Below, piece by piece: positions 18,265 through 26,898 of a stretch of 64,000 nucleotides of DNA (position 1 is its first letter; every line of letters starts with the position of its first letter). The DNA is taken from assembly GCF_030317145.1 (NCBI RefSeq), contig NZ_JASZYE010000002.1, forward strand, positions 558,001 through 622,000, in the 5' to 3' direction. Both the position numbers and the translations under genes were made by a program. A model generated the notes under the pieces. That model saw only the letters and a program-made list of their open reading frames with translations, was not told the DNA's origin and made no database searches. Source of the stretch: Variovorax flavidus. Lineage in GTDB: Bacteria; Pseudomonadota; Gammaproteobacteria; Burkholderiales; Burkholderiaceae_C.

Positions 18265-18286
18265 CCGCCGGGGTTGCCCCCGGCGG
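18265..18286. repeat. GC-rich intergenic hairpin (REP-like)
   Basis: CCGCCGGGG, loop TTGC, CCCCGGCGG is a perfect 9-bp stem lying between two genes of the operon. Flanking CCGGCTTTGCCGG adds a second small hairpin. This composition resembles intergenic repeats scattered in Variovorax-type genomes. It could attenuate expression of the downstream ligase gene or protect upstream mRNA. Confidence 0.6.
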
Positions 18287-18297
18287 GGGTGCCCGAG

Positions 18298-19266
18298 TCA
18301 CACGAAGTGGTCGAGGCTGGGGGCGAGCCTATTTTTTTCGCGAATCAGGTTCAACAGCAGGGTGTCCCGGGTCGCTTCGAGATCACTTGTGCGCCGCGTG
18401 CCGAGTTCCTCCGCCACACCCTCAGCCACCTGCTGCTTGAGCCCGGCCGTCATCGCCGGCGCACCGAGGTCGTGCCACCAGTCCTCGATCGGCCCGCCCA
18501 GGTGGTCGAGCAGATGCGCGATGCCGCCCGCGCCGCCCGAGAGATGCAGGTTCATGAACGGCCCCATCACCGCCCAGCGCAAGCCCGGCCCATGCGCGAT
18601 GGCCGTGTCGATATCCGCTACGGACGCCACTCCCTGGTCCACCAGATGGAAGGCCTCGCGCCACAGCGCCGCCTGCAGCCGGTTCGCGATGTGGCCCTTG
18701 ACCTCGCGCTTCACGTGGATCGGCCGCTTGCCGATCGCGCTGTAGAAAGCCATCGTGCGCTCGATCGCATCGGCCGACGTGTGCTCCCCGCCCACCACTT
18801 CCACCAGCGGAATCAGATGCGGCGGATTGAAGGGATGCCCCAGCACCACGCGCTCCGGATGCCGGCATTCGGACTGCACGCCCGTGATCGCCAGCCCCGA
18901 CGAACTGGAGGCGAGCAGCGTGCGCGGTGATGCCGCGGCGTCCATGCGCCGGAACAGGTCGATCTTGATGTCGATGCGCTCCGGCCCGTTCTCCTGCACG
19001 AAGTCGGCCCCGGCCACCGCGTCTTCGAGCCGCTCATGAAAACGCAGCCGCTCCACCGATGCCCCTTCGGCCAGCCCGAAGCGCTCCATCGTCGGCCAAT
19101 GCTGCGCCACGGCCGCACGCAGCCGCGCCTCGGCGCCCGGCGAGGGATCGGTCGCATCCACATCCAGGCCCCGCGCAAGGAAGTACGCCGCCCAGCTCGC
19201 ACCGATCACCCCGGTGGCGACCACCGCCACCCGCTTCACCACCGGACCCGCCCCCGCGCCCATCAC
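18298..19266 (-). CDS. L-carnitine dehydrogenase-like 3-hydroxyacyl-CoA dehydrogenase family protein
   Basis: NAD-dependent dehydrogenase of 322 residues. It has an N-terminal Rossmann fold ([18 protein letters not shown]), the catalytic region [20 protein letters not shown] (His-Glu pair typical of HADH), and a C-terminal helical domain. Throughout it is close to bacterial carnitine 3-dehydrogenases. One oddity: the first glycine of the GxGxxG loop is alanine (A17-T-G-V-I-G). The gene overlaps the upstream BKACE stop by 4 bp, so the pair is translationally coupled. Oxidation of a beta-hydroxy acid to the beta-keto acid that the BKACE enzyme cleaves would make sense. The substrate, carnitine or another, is not proven. 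Confidence 0.8.
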   Translation of the reverse strand: MMGAGAGPVVKRVAVVATGVIGASWAAYFLARGLDVDATDPSPGAEARLRAAVAQHWPTMERFGLAEGASVERLRFHERLEDAVAGADFVQENGPERIDIKIDLFRRMDAAASPRTLLASSSSGLAITGVQSECRHPERVVLGHPFNPPHLIPLVEVVGGEHTSADAIERTMAFYSAIGKRPIHVKREVKGHIANRLQAALWREAFHLVDQGVASVADIDTAIAHGPGLRWAVMGPFMNLHLSGGAGGIAHLLDHLGGPIEDWWHDLGAPAMTAGLKQQVAEGVAEELGTRRTSDLEATRDTLLLNLIREKNRLAPSLDHFV

Positions 19267-20207
19267 AGCCCTCGCCGCGATTCGGCAGCCGCAGGAGCGA
19301 ACTCAGGCAGCGGCAAGCCACGCCGCGGCAGCCCCATCATCTCGCGCGCCTCCGCTGGCGTGGCCGGCTCCATGTCCATCTCGCGAATCACCCGCACGAT
19401 GCGTTCGGTCAACTGCAGGTTGGTCGCCAGCTCGCCGTGGCGGTAGTAGAGGTTGTCCTCCAGCCCCACGCGCGCATGGCCGCCGAGCAGCAACGCGCTG
19501 ATGTTCGCCTCCAACTGCGAAGGCCCGATGCCGCTCACGCAGAAGATCGCGCCCTTGGGCAGCGTGTCCACCATCATCTGCAGATGGCGCGGCGAGAAGG
19601 GCATCGCGTTCTGGAAGTTGCGATGCACGTTCATCACCAGGTTGATGAAGTAGGGCTCCTCGTCCAGCCCTTCATGGATCAGCGTCGTCGTGTCCTGCAG
19701 GATGTGCGTGGGGCTGAACACCTCCCACTCGGGCTTGATGCCGCGCGCCTTCATGCCCGCGGCCAGCTCGCGGCCCTTGCTGAGCGGCGTGTCCATCAGG
19801 ATGTCGCGGCCCTCGAAGGAAAGGTTGAGCGTCGTCGCGTCCAGCGTGCACATCTCGGCGCCTGCGTCCATGCCCTTGATGCGCTCGTCCCACGCGATCT
19901 CCCAGCGGTTGCCCGGCAGCGGCTTCACCATGTCGCCGTGCACGCCGCCGCCCGTGGAGTTGTTGATCACGATGTCGCAGCCCGCCGCGCGGATGCGCGT
20001 GTTGATGTCTCGGTACACGTCCGCATTGCACGTCGCGCCATCGTCGGGCCGGCGCGCGTGGATCGCGGCCACGCTGGCCCCGGCGTTCCAGCAGCGCACC
20101 ACGTCCTCGGCGATCTCGGCGGGTTGCGTGGGCAGGTGGGGGTTCTGCGATTTGTGCGCCATCCCGCCCGTGGGGGCGATGGTCACGATCACCTTGCGCT
20201 TCGACAT
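19263..20207 (-). CDS. BKACE-family beta-keto acid cleavage enzyme
   Basis: A 314-residue TIM-barrel protein of the 3-keto-5-aminohexanoate cleavage enzyme family (DUF849). These enzymes use acetyl-CoA and Zn to cleave beta-keto acids. Visible family marks are [52 protein letters not shown] (third zinc ligand Glu) and NLYYRHGE. The usual HxH zinc pair after AGA reads AAIHARR here, so the first histidine is replaced by alanine. It is first in the operon, followed by a dehydrogenase and an acyl-CoA ligase, and opposite a Crp/Fnr-type regulator. Confidence 0.85.
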   Translation of the reverse strand: MSKRKVIVTIAPTGGMAHKSQNPHLPTQPAEIAEDVVRCWNAGASVAAIHARRPDDGATCNADVYRDINTRIRAAGCDIVINNSTGGGVHGDMVKPLPGNRWEIAWDERIKGMDAGAEMCTLDATTLNLSFEGRDILMDTPLSKGRELAAGMKARGIKPEWEVFSPTHILQDTTTLIHEGLDEEPYFINLVMNVHRNFQNAMPFSPRHLQMMVDTLPKGAIFCVSGIGPSQLEANISALLLGGHARVGLEDNLYYRHGELATNLQLTERIVRVIREMDMEPATPAEAREMMGLPRRGLPLPEFAPAAAESRRGL

Positions 20208-20311
20208 GAGGTTTCTCCTGTGAACAGCGCGCTATTATTTTTGGCTGCCCCCGCCGAGGCAGTCATCGCGACGACATTTGAGATCAGGGTTTACGAGGCG
20301 CCGGACCGTCC

Positions 20312-21022
20312 ATGCATCAAGACAACCAGAAAAAGCCCCTGTCCCTTTCGATCCCCACGCTGCTGGAGCTGTCCGGCTGGTTCCCCCAACTGGAACCCGA
20401 GGCGCAGGCCCGCGTGCTGGACGAGATGCGCGAGCAACACGTCGCCGCCGGCGCCGCACTGTGCCGCCGCGGAGAAACCCCGCTGCACTGGTACGGCACG
20501 CTGGAGGGCTTGCTCAAATGGTCGCTGACCTCAGACGACGGCCGCTCCGTCACCTTCGGCGGCCTCTCGGTCGGCAGCTGGTTCGGCGAGGGCACGCTGC
20601 TGCGCGCCGTGCCGCGCACCGCCGACATCATCGCGCTGCGCGACAGCCGCGTCGCGGTGCTGCCCATCGACACCTTCGAGTGGCTGCACCGCACGCAGAT
20701 GAGCTTCAACCACTTCCTGCTCGTGCAGATCAACGAGCGGCTGCACTGGTTCATGGGCAACTACGCGGCGCAACGGCTGCTGGACACCGACAGCCAGGTG
20801 GCGCGGGCGCTGGCGGGGCTCTTTCATCCGTGGCTGCATCCACTGGGGCAGACGCATCTGGAGACCTCGCAGGAGGAGATCGCGAATTTGTCGGGGCTGT
20901 CGCGGCAGCGGTGCAATGCGGCTTTGAATCGGTTGAGGGAGAAGGGGTTGTTGAGGATTGAGTACGGGGGGATTACGGTGGTGGATTTGGAGGGGTTGCG
21001 GGGGGTGGGGGAGGGGGTTTAG
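20312..21022 (+). CDS. Crp/Fnr-family transcriptional regulator
   Basis: A 236-residue regulator with an N-terminal cyclic-nucleotide-binding fold (about 15-130) and a C-terminal winged helix (SQEEIANLSGLSRQRCNAALNRLREKGLL). It has no N-terminal iron-sulfur cysteines, so it is not an oxygen sensor of the Fnr type. The recognition helix SRQRCNAAL differs from the E..SR of Fnr and so should read another sequence. It faces the BKACE operon across about 100 bp and is the likely regulator of that operon. The last 40 bases are extremely G-rich. Confidence 0.88.
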   Translation: MHQDNQKKPLSLSIPTLLELSGWFPQLEPEAQARVLDEMREQHVAAGAALCRRGETPLHWYGTLEGLLKWSLTSDDGRSVTFGGLSVGSWFGEGTLLRAVPRTADIIALRDSRVAVLPIDTFEWLHRTQMSFNHFLLVQINERLHWFMGNYAAQRLLDTDSQVARALAGLFHPWLHPLGQTHLETSQEEIANLSGLSRQRCNAALNRLREKGLLRIEYGGITVVDLEGLRGVGEGV

Positions 21023-21040
21023 GGGCGACGTCGATTGGAA

Positions 21041-22153
21041 TCACCTTGCCCTTGGATAGAGACGCTGGATCAACTCCTTGTCGCTTGCTGAAAGCTGAGT
21101 CTTGCCCCCCAAAGCCAGACCGCCCGTCCAAGTCGGTGGCATTTCGATGTTCATCACTGATAACGGATCAAAATCGCGATACTCACCCAGCTTTTCGGGT
21201 GACATCTTTGCGAACTGCATATCAATCGTCTCTTTGCTCCAGTAATTTGGCGGTCCAGATAGTTCGCGGACAATTCGATCCATATCCCACTTGATGTTTG
21301 CCTTGGGGTTCTGAGGTTCCTCGATTAGACCCAGGGCATGACCCCACTCGTGCAATAGAGCGCTTCGAGTCGGGAATCCAAAGTTTGCCGTTCTCTCATG
21401 TTGCGGGACGGCGAGGGCGTCCGTCCCGAGGTACGACCAAGAACCGGCAGTGGGTTCAAACGCAACACGAATCTCGGACGAACCGGTGGTCACAAAGTTG
21501 AACTTGAGATTCGTAAATTTCCCCCACTCAAGGAGCGCCAGACGTGCGTCAGCTTGTTGCGCTGATGTCCCGCCCAGGAATTTGATTCGCAGCGTCGAAC
21601 CAACCGTCCAGTACTTGCTGTTCTTCCGTCCTTCATCCGGTTCAGCCTTCTTTCGCTGCACAACTATCGCCTGCTCGGTGACTGATAGAGTCAAATTCTT
21701 CTTCATTGAAAGAAAGTAGGCAACCTCACGTGTGGCAATCACATTTTGGTTCTGGATTTCCAATAGCGTGGCCTTGGCATCTCCAAGCATCGTCTCTACT
21801 TCAGTCTTCAAGTTGGTGAGGGCAAGCTTGGCCGATTGAAATTCCGTTCGCGATTTGTTTAGTTCAGCTGTAGTTGTTTCGAAATCCTTTTGCAGGTTTT
21901 GCATCTTATCGAGCGATGCTTCGAGCTTGAATCCGTACAGATACGCACCGACTACCAGGAATACCGCCAAAACGGCGACGGCGAACTTCGCGAAACGAAC
22001 AAGGTCCGTGTCAACGACGTAAGTGACTCTACGGTCTTCACCGGGACTGGCAGCCGCAGAGCCTGCGCTTGGCAGCAGACTGGACTGGCAGTATCGACAC
22101 TTGATTGCGTCGTCACGAACGTCTTCCTTGCAGTACGGACATGACTTCATCAA
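21041..22153 (-). CDS. Membrane-anchored zinc-ribbon / astacin-like zinc protease
   Basis: A 370-residue protein of unusual build. It starts with a zinc ribbon (C5-x2-C8, C19-x2-C22), then a membrane helix (about 51-73), then a coiled coil (about 78-125), and a C-terminal metzincin domain. The active-site motif is H268-E-x-x-H272-x-x-G275-x-x-E278, followed by EEPQNP...IKWD and GPPNYW. The Met-turn is DPLSVMNIEMP. This is the astacin-type frame, but the third zinc ligand, normally His, is Glu. Base composition is clearly lower in G+C than the flanks. It is divergent from the large STAND gene. Start could also be the second Met (22150). Confidence 0.75.
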   Translation of the reverse strand: MMKSCPYCKEDVRDDAIKCRYCQSSLLPSAGSAAASPGEDRRVTYVVDTDLVRFAKFAVAVLAVFLVVGAYLYGFKLEASLDKMQNLQKDFETTTAELNKSRTEFQSAKLALTNLKTEVETMLGDAKATLLEIQNQNVIATREVAYFLSMKKNLTLSVTEQAIVVQRKKAEPDEGRKNSKYWTVGSTLRIKFLGGTSAQQADARLALLEWGKFTNLKFNFVTTGSSEIRVAFEPTAGSWSYLGTDALAVPQHERTANFGFPTRSALLHEWGHALGLIEEPQNPKANIKWDMDRIVRELSGPPNYWSKETIDMQFAKMSPEKLGEYRDFDPLSVMNIEMPPTWTGGLALGGKTQLSASDKELIQRLYPRAR

Positions 22154-22340
22154 GGGTGCCTCCGTGAACTAGCCGATGCTTTGATTGCGCAGGGGTGGCA
22201 ATAGCCCTGATTTTGATCAGGGCGCGGTGTGGATTGCTATCCCGACCGATCGTGTTCTCCATCCAATTGCGGAGGTGGGCCGCAGTTCGGCTTCTCTCGC
22301 TCCTCGTCGAGGACGTCTGACGCGCAGGCTTCGAGGCGGT

Positions 22341-22386
22341 CGTACTCATATACTGAGTACGAATTCAAACACACAAAATGAGTACG
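22341..22386 (+). promoter_or_regulatory. Palindromic operator at the HTH-nuclease-STAND gene
   Basis: CGTACTCA (22341-22348), 5-bp spacer TATAC, TGAGTACG (22354-22361) is a perfect inverted repeat. The spacer with its next base reads TATACT, a good -10 hexamer. A third copy of the half-site TGAGTACG lies at 22379-22386, overlapping the ATG, 25 bp downstream of the second. The encoded protein begins with an XRE-type HTH, so negative autoregulation is the natural reading. Confidence 0.75.
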
Positions 22387-25300
22387 AAAAATCAACCTCG
22401 ATACGCCGAGTTAAGTAAGCAACTACTTGGCCTTAGGGAGGCGGCAGGTATTGCTACGCAGGCGGAGATTGCGAACTTGTTGGGAGTCAAGCAACAAACG
22501 GTGAGTCGCTGGGAGGCTGGTACCTCTCGACCCAAGGCATCCGAAATTCCGAAGTTGGCTGCCTTGCTAAGGGTTGACGCGATCACCCTGTCCAATTCGG
22601 CAGGATATGCCCCTGAAGTTACGACCGTCTCGTTCGATCGCCCACTACCACTTGCTGGGCTGAGCCCTGAGAGCTTCGAGTACTTTTCGCTGGATTTGCT
22701 GTCGACCATCCATCGAGGCCAAGCGGACGTTCACCTTGCAGGGAAGACCGGACACAAACAGCATGGCATCGACATCGAGGCCACATTTCCGGACGGCACG
22801 TCCCATACCTATCAATGCAAGCGCGAAGCACAGTTCGGCGCGGCTAAGGTTCGTGACGCGATCAAGGCGCAGACAACTCCTGCGAAAAAGAAAATCATCC
22901 TCCTGTCGCGGGTTGCAAGTCCTGAGGCGCGGAACGAGATCAAGAAGGCTCGGGGGTGGAGCCTATGGGACCAGACAGACATCTCGCGCATCTTTCGTAC
23001 CTTGCCAAAGGCAGAGCAGGTGCGCATCGCCGACATATTCTTTCCGTCTCAGCGCTTCGCCCTTACCGGCGAAAACGCCGCAGGCCCATGGCTCTCCGTT
23101 GCAGACTTTTTTGCACCGCAGCTTGCTGAAGGGCGAATCTTCAATCAACGTTGGGACCTCGTCGGTCGCGGCGTCGAGTTGAGACTGCTTGCAAGCGCAC
23201 TGGCTAACCAGAGCATCGTGGCCGTAAGTCTTGTTGGACGGGCGGGGGAAGGAAAGTCGCGTGTCCTACGCTCCGCACTTGACGCATTCGTTGCGGCTCA
23301 TCCGGAGACAGCCGTTCGCATGACATCTCCAACCGAGGAAATCAATGCGAAGAGTCTGGAAGACCTGGGCATTGGCGCAAAGTTGATCGTTGTTGATGAC
23401 GCGCACGATCGAAGCGACCTTGGCCAGCTAATTCGCTATGCAGCAAACGGTGCGAATCATGCGCGACTGCTGCTCGCGTACCGCCCTTACTGGAGTGAAG
23501 TGGTCGAACGCGACCTGGCCAGGATGGGCATCACTGAAACACTTGCCGTGTCGGTGACGCTGCAGAAGCCGTCAAAGGATGAGGCAATAGAGCTCGCGCC
23601 ACAGGTGCTAGTCAAACACGGCGCCCCTACTCACGCAGCCTCGGCGATAGCTGACCTCGCATACGACAGCCCTCTCGCGGTTGTTGTTGGCGCTCAGATT
23701 GTGGCTAAAGAGGGAGTGCACCCTCAGTTGTTCGGGTCGAACAATGAGTTCCGTGCGACGGTCTTGAAGCACTACGAAAGGATGATCGCAGAAGGCATCG
23801 CGGTGGGGAGGGACCAGGAGAAGGTCCATGCGATGCTGGGCGTCATCGCACTCGTCCAACCGGTAGTTCCTGACGATCGCCATGTCCTGGAGCTTCTCTC
23901 AAGCATTGAGGGCATCAGCGCGCCAGACGCCACGAGACTGGCACGACAGCTCATCGATTCAGGGGTCCTCTTCAAACGCGGCTCCAGATATCGACTTTCG
24001 CCGGACCTTCTCGCCGACTCGATCATTGAGACGTCTTGCATCACCTCCAGCGGCCAATCAAACGGCTACGCCGAACGCGTTCTCGCCGCGACGATACCCG
24101 AGCACAAAGAGCACATCCTCATCAATCTTGGACGGTTGGATTGGCGCCGTAACGAGGGGGACACATCTTCAAGTCGCTTGCTCGACGGCCTGTGGGGGCA
24201 ACTCGCATGGGAAGACGGCTACGACCATCCGCAAGTGAGAGCCGCCGCTTCCGCCGCGTATTACCAGCCGCGACAGGCGCTCAAACTTGCGAGACGCCTC
24301 GTCGAAGAAGGTCATGGGCGGAACGAAGATGTCTGCACGATTGTGCGTAACGCGGCATTCACGCTTGCGTTCGTGCTGGAAGCTTGCGCCCTTCTTTGGG
24401 AGGTCGGTCGTAGCGACCCGCGTGCAACAAACCCACATCCAAGTCATCCCATTCGAATCCTGACTGAGCTTGCAACGCCGGAGCCTCGGAAGCCAATCGA
24501 GTTTGTCCATCGCGTGGTCGAGTTTGCGCTTGCTCAGCTCGACGAGCCAGAGAGTTGGACTGGCACCTACACACCCTTTGATGTACTCCGTGGCGCACTC
24601 GCGACCGAGGGAGATTTCACCTCTGCGTATTCGAGTCGACAGATAACCATCTCTCAGTACGCAGTGCAGCGCGACCGAGTCAAGGATGTACGCAAGCAAG
24701 TCATCGACGAGCTTTTCGCGAGCCTCACAGGTGCAAACGAGCGGCGGGCCTTCCTCGCTGCACAAACACTGAGCGACGCGCTGCGCGGACCGATCCGCGC
24801 CCACGGAGGCAGCGACGATGCTTGGGGCGAGGAGTTCGCCGCAACACTCAGTCGTCTCGATGATTACCTAGACACAGTCAAAGTTTCTGCGCCGGTTGTT
24901 GTCCGCATCGCTGAATCGGTGAACTGGCACGCCGTATATGGGCCGGATCGCACACAAGAAGTAGCGAAGCGCATCGTCGGTCGTCTCGATCGCGATATCG
25001 AGACTCGAACGGTTCGCGCCCTGATGGACGCTTGGGGCACCAACACCCGGCTCATTAAAGCCGGGGCAGGTCGTAGCCAGCACGAAACTGCAACCGATGC
25101 GGTCGTCCGAGAACTCAATGGTCGCTTCGCGGTTCCTGCCGAACTGACCAGTTTCCTCAATGGTCGCCTTTCCGACATCCGACAAGCGACAGGCAACGTC
25201 AACCTTGGACCAGCGCAGATCTTCATCGGTCGTGTCCTATCGTCAAATCTGGAACTTTCACGGCATGTCGTGGACGCTGGGCTAGTTGGCGACGCGTCTC

Positions 25301-26424
25301 CCATGGCGGCACATGCAGGGCGCGCACTCGGAGCGCTCTTAACGGCGAGCCACGATGAAGGGAATTGCGTCGTTGAGAAGATGCTCGGCGTCGGCGATAC
25401 GCACCTACTTCTGATAGCTGAGGGCTACATGTTGTCAAGCCATCCGGTCACGTACTCGGAAACCGACCTGACAGCGTTGCGACGCATTTTCAGTTCGGAG
25501 GATGGCCTCGTGCTGCGCCACACGACAAACATAGCGATGGAGGTCGCACGCCGCGACAAGTCACTTGCGGTTGATCTGCTCAGCAGTGCGAACATCGAAC
25601 TGGCGATGCTTTCTGCGCGGGACTACTTCATGTGGCTCTCGCACGAGGAAACGATTCCATTCGCCCAGATTCGGGACGATCAGTTGCGCAAACTCATCGA
25701 CGGACTTCGTAACGTCCCCCGCCTTGATGATCACTGGGTAAACGGATTCCTCAAGAAGGCAATACAACGGGTGCCCGAAGCGGTGGTTGATCTCGCGAAG
25801 GCACGGATCGATGCTTCGATCGCCAACGAAGACTGGAACATGCAGCCGCTAGGTAGCGTGCTCCGAGAGCATGATGCACTCAACTTGCTTGCTCTTCCCG
25901 ATGGGCCACGGCTGTTGCGTGGCCTGCTTGAATGGGCGCTAGGCCGTGTGGGGGACTACCAGTTCAGCTATCGTTTTGCAGAGTTGGTTCAGTCACTTTG
26001 CAGCCCGTACGACACGACATGTGTTGCGACGATAGAAGATTGGCTTACGGCCGGAGGAACAGCGGATCATTTCAAGGCCGTCACCGTCATCGTTAGAGAT
26101 GCGGGACCATCATTCATCTTCGACCACGAAGCGTTCGTCGGACGTGCGCTGCGCGCAGCGCGAACGGTCGGTCGGAAGGACCACCGGGACCTTTCCTCAG
26201 CGCTCTTCGCCTCTTCGGTGAGCGGGGTTCGCACCGGGATTCCAGGACAACCATTTGAGGTCGATGTGCGACTCAAGGAACTCGCGGAAGAGCGGCTTGC
26301 ACGGATTGCCCGCTCGGATGCGGCGTACGACTTGTATGTCACTCTTAGGGACCATGCGGGTCGCGACATCGAGCGACAGATCGCTGAAGGGCGCCGCATG
26401 GACGAGGAGGACTCCGATACATAG
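22378..26424 (+). CDS. HTH / Mrr-like nuclease / STAND NTPase protein, candidate defence protein
   Basis: A single 1348-residue protein. Residues about 8-72 form an XRE-type HTH (TQAEIANLLGVKQQTVSRWEAG). Residues about 95-225 resemble a restriction-endonuclease (PD-(D/E)xK, Mrr-like) domain: ESFEYFSLDLL, GID132IEA and YQ146CK148RE. Residues about 255-480 form a P-loop NTPase with Walker A VGRAGEGKS (286-294), Walker B KLIVVDDAHD (335-344) and LLLAYRPYW as a sensor strand. About 850 C-terminal residues are helical with no catalytic motif, as in repeat-type sensor regions. The order effector-STAND-sensor parallels Avs proteins with Mrr nucleases, but an N-terminal HTH is unusual. Low G+C and an operator at the start codon support an acquired, self-regulated gene. 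Confidence 0.75.
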   Translation: MSTKNQPRYAELSKQLLGLREAAGIATQAEIANLLGVKQQTVSRWEAGTSRPKASEIPKLAALLRVDAITLSNSAGYAPEVTTVSFDRPLPLAGLSPESFEYFSLDLLSTIHRGQADVHLAGKTGHKQHGIDIEATFPDGTSHTYQCKREAQFGAAKVRDAIKAQTTPAKKKIILLSRVASPEARNEIKKARGWSLWDQTDISRIFRTLPKAEQVRIADIFFPSQRFALTGENAAGPWLSVADFFAPQLAEGRIFNQRWDLVGRGVELRLLASALANQSIVAVSLVGRAGEGKSRVLRSALDAFVAAHPETAVRMTSPTEEINAKSLEDLGIGAKLIVVDDAHDRSDLGQLIRYAANGANHARLLLAYRPYWSEVVERDLARMGITETLAVSVTLQKPSKDEAIELAPQVLVKHGAPTHAASAIADLAYDSPLAVVVGAQIVAKEGVHPQLFGSNNEFRATVLKHYERMIAEGIAVGRDQEKVHAMLGVIALVQPVVPDDRHVLELLSSIEGISAPDATRLARQLIDSGVLFKRGSRYRLSPDLLADSIIETSCITSSGQSNGYAERVLAATIPEHKEHILINLGRLDWRRNEGDTSSSRLLDGLWGQLAWEDGYDHPQVRAAASAAYYQPRQALKLARRLVEEGHGRNEDVCTIVRNAAFTLAFVLEACALLWEVGRSDPRATNPHPSHPIRILTELATPEPRKPIEFVHRVVEFALAQLDEPESWTGTYTPFDVLRGALATEGDFTSAYSSRQITISQYAVQRDRVKDVRKQVIDELFASLTGANERRAFLAAQTLSDALRGPIRAHGGSDDAWGEEFAATLSRLDDYLDTVKVSAPVVVRIAESVNWHAVYGPDRTQEVAKRIVGRLDRDIETRTVRALMDAWGTNTRLIKAGAGRSQHETATDAVVRELNGRFAVPAELTSFLNGRLSDIRQATGNVNLGPAQIFIGRVLSSNLELSRHVVDAGLVGDASPMAAHAGRALGALLTASHDEGNCVVEKMLGVGDTHLLLIAEGYMLSSHPVTYSETDLTALRRIFSSEDGLVLRHTTNIAMEVARRDKSLAVDLLSSANIELAMLSARDYFMWLSHEETIPFAQIRDDQLRKLIDGLRNVPRLDDHWVNGFLKKAIQRVPEAVVDLAKARIDASIANEDWNMQPLGSVLREHDALNLLALPDGPRLLRGLLEWALGRVGDYQFSYRFAELVQSLCSPYDTTCVATIEDWLTAGGTADHFKAVTVIVRDAGPSFIFDHEAFVGRALRAARTVGRKDHRDLSSALFASSVSGVRTGIPGQPFEVDVRLKELAEERLARIARSDAAYDLYVTLRDHAGRDIERQIAEGRRMDEEDSDT

Positions 26425-26640
26425 AGAGGTTCGATGCTGGCGGGCAGTGCGGTGCTTGGCTCCTTGGGAAGTACATTGTTCTCCCCTTCCGGTCGAATGG
26501 ACGCCTACCGATCATGCGGCCGGTAGTCTTCTAAGCGCACTGTGCAACCGCGAGTCGGTGAGCGCGCACGCCTGTCCAGCGCAGGAGGCCAACGCCGGGC
26601 CAACCAGCATCATCAACTCGCATCCGTTGGCCCCTATAGC
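26425..26640. other. Non-coding stretch after the STAND gene
   Basis: No credible gene, promoter or repeat was recognised here. It separates the STAND gene from the structured leader that starts near 26640. Confidence 0.5.
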
Positions 26641-26648
26641 TATACTTT

Positions 26649-26678
26649 CCCGATCACGCCCAACCCGGCGTGATCGGG
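26649..26678 (+). terminator. Long perfect hairpin, possible terminator
   Basis: CCCGATCACGCC pairs perfectly with GGCGTGATCGGG (12 bp) around CAACCC, followed by TTT. It could terminate the STAND transcript. It could equally be the 5' hairpin of the structured RNA region that follows. Confidence 0.6.
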
Positions 26679-26709
26679 TTTAGCAGCCCGACCAAGCACC
26701 CCTGCGACG

Positions 26710-26746
26710 AAAGCCGCAGTGACCTCCGCAGGACCTGCGGCTTTTT
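26710..26746 (+). terminator. Hairpin with T-run inside the structured leader
   Basis: AAAGCCGCAG (26710-26719) pairs with CTGCGGCTTT (26735-26744), and the right arm runs into TTTTT. The outer bases GACGA and TCGTC extend the stem with a bulge. It has the form of an intrinsic terminator or attenuator upstream of the small ORF at 26899. Confidence 0.65.
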
Positions 26747-26762
26747 CGTCCGCGCCATTTTT

Positions 26763-26839
26763 GGCGGCTCGGATGGGAGGGCTCACGCCCTGCCGGTTCT
26801 CGCAAGGGGTGCCCGGTCTGCTAACCCGTTCGAGTCGCC
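26763..26839 (+). ncRNA. Candidate structured RNA resembling phage C4-type antisense RNA
   Basis: GGCGGCTCG (26763-26771) closes with CGAGTCGCC (26831-26839), 9 bp with one wobble. Inside are hairpin AGGGC-TCAC-GCCCT and the segments GCCGGTT and CTAACCCG. AAGGGGTGC (26804-26812) can pair with GCACCCTTT (26879-26887), which abuts the ribosome-binding site TGGAGG of the next ORF. CTGCTAA (26819-26825) can pair with TTAGCAG (26848-26854). This two-site complementarity to a downstream leader is the logic of C4 antisense RNAs of P1-like prophages. Identification is from memory of that pattern. Confidence 0.5.
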
Positions 26840-26898
26840 GCCATCGTTTAGCAGCGAGGGCGGCGGTTGTAGCAAACCGCACCCTTTGGAGGCCATTG

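Noticed and set aside
20985..21022. G-rich tract at the end of the Crp/Fnr-family gene as a sequencing artefact or frameshift
   Set aside because: The frame stays open with a plausible C-terminus and stop; there is no evidence of a shift, although the tract could form a G-quadruplex.
22205..22222. CCCTGA-TTTTGA-TCAGGG hairpin as a terminator or Fnr box
   Set aside because: No T-run follows and the half-sites do not fit TTGAT-N4-ATCAA; left as a simple inverted repeat between the protease and STAND genes.
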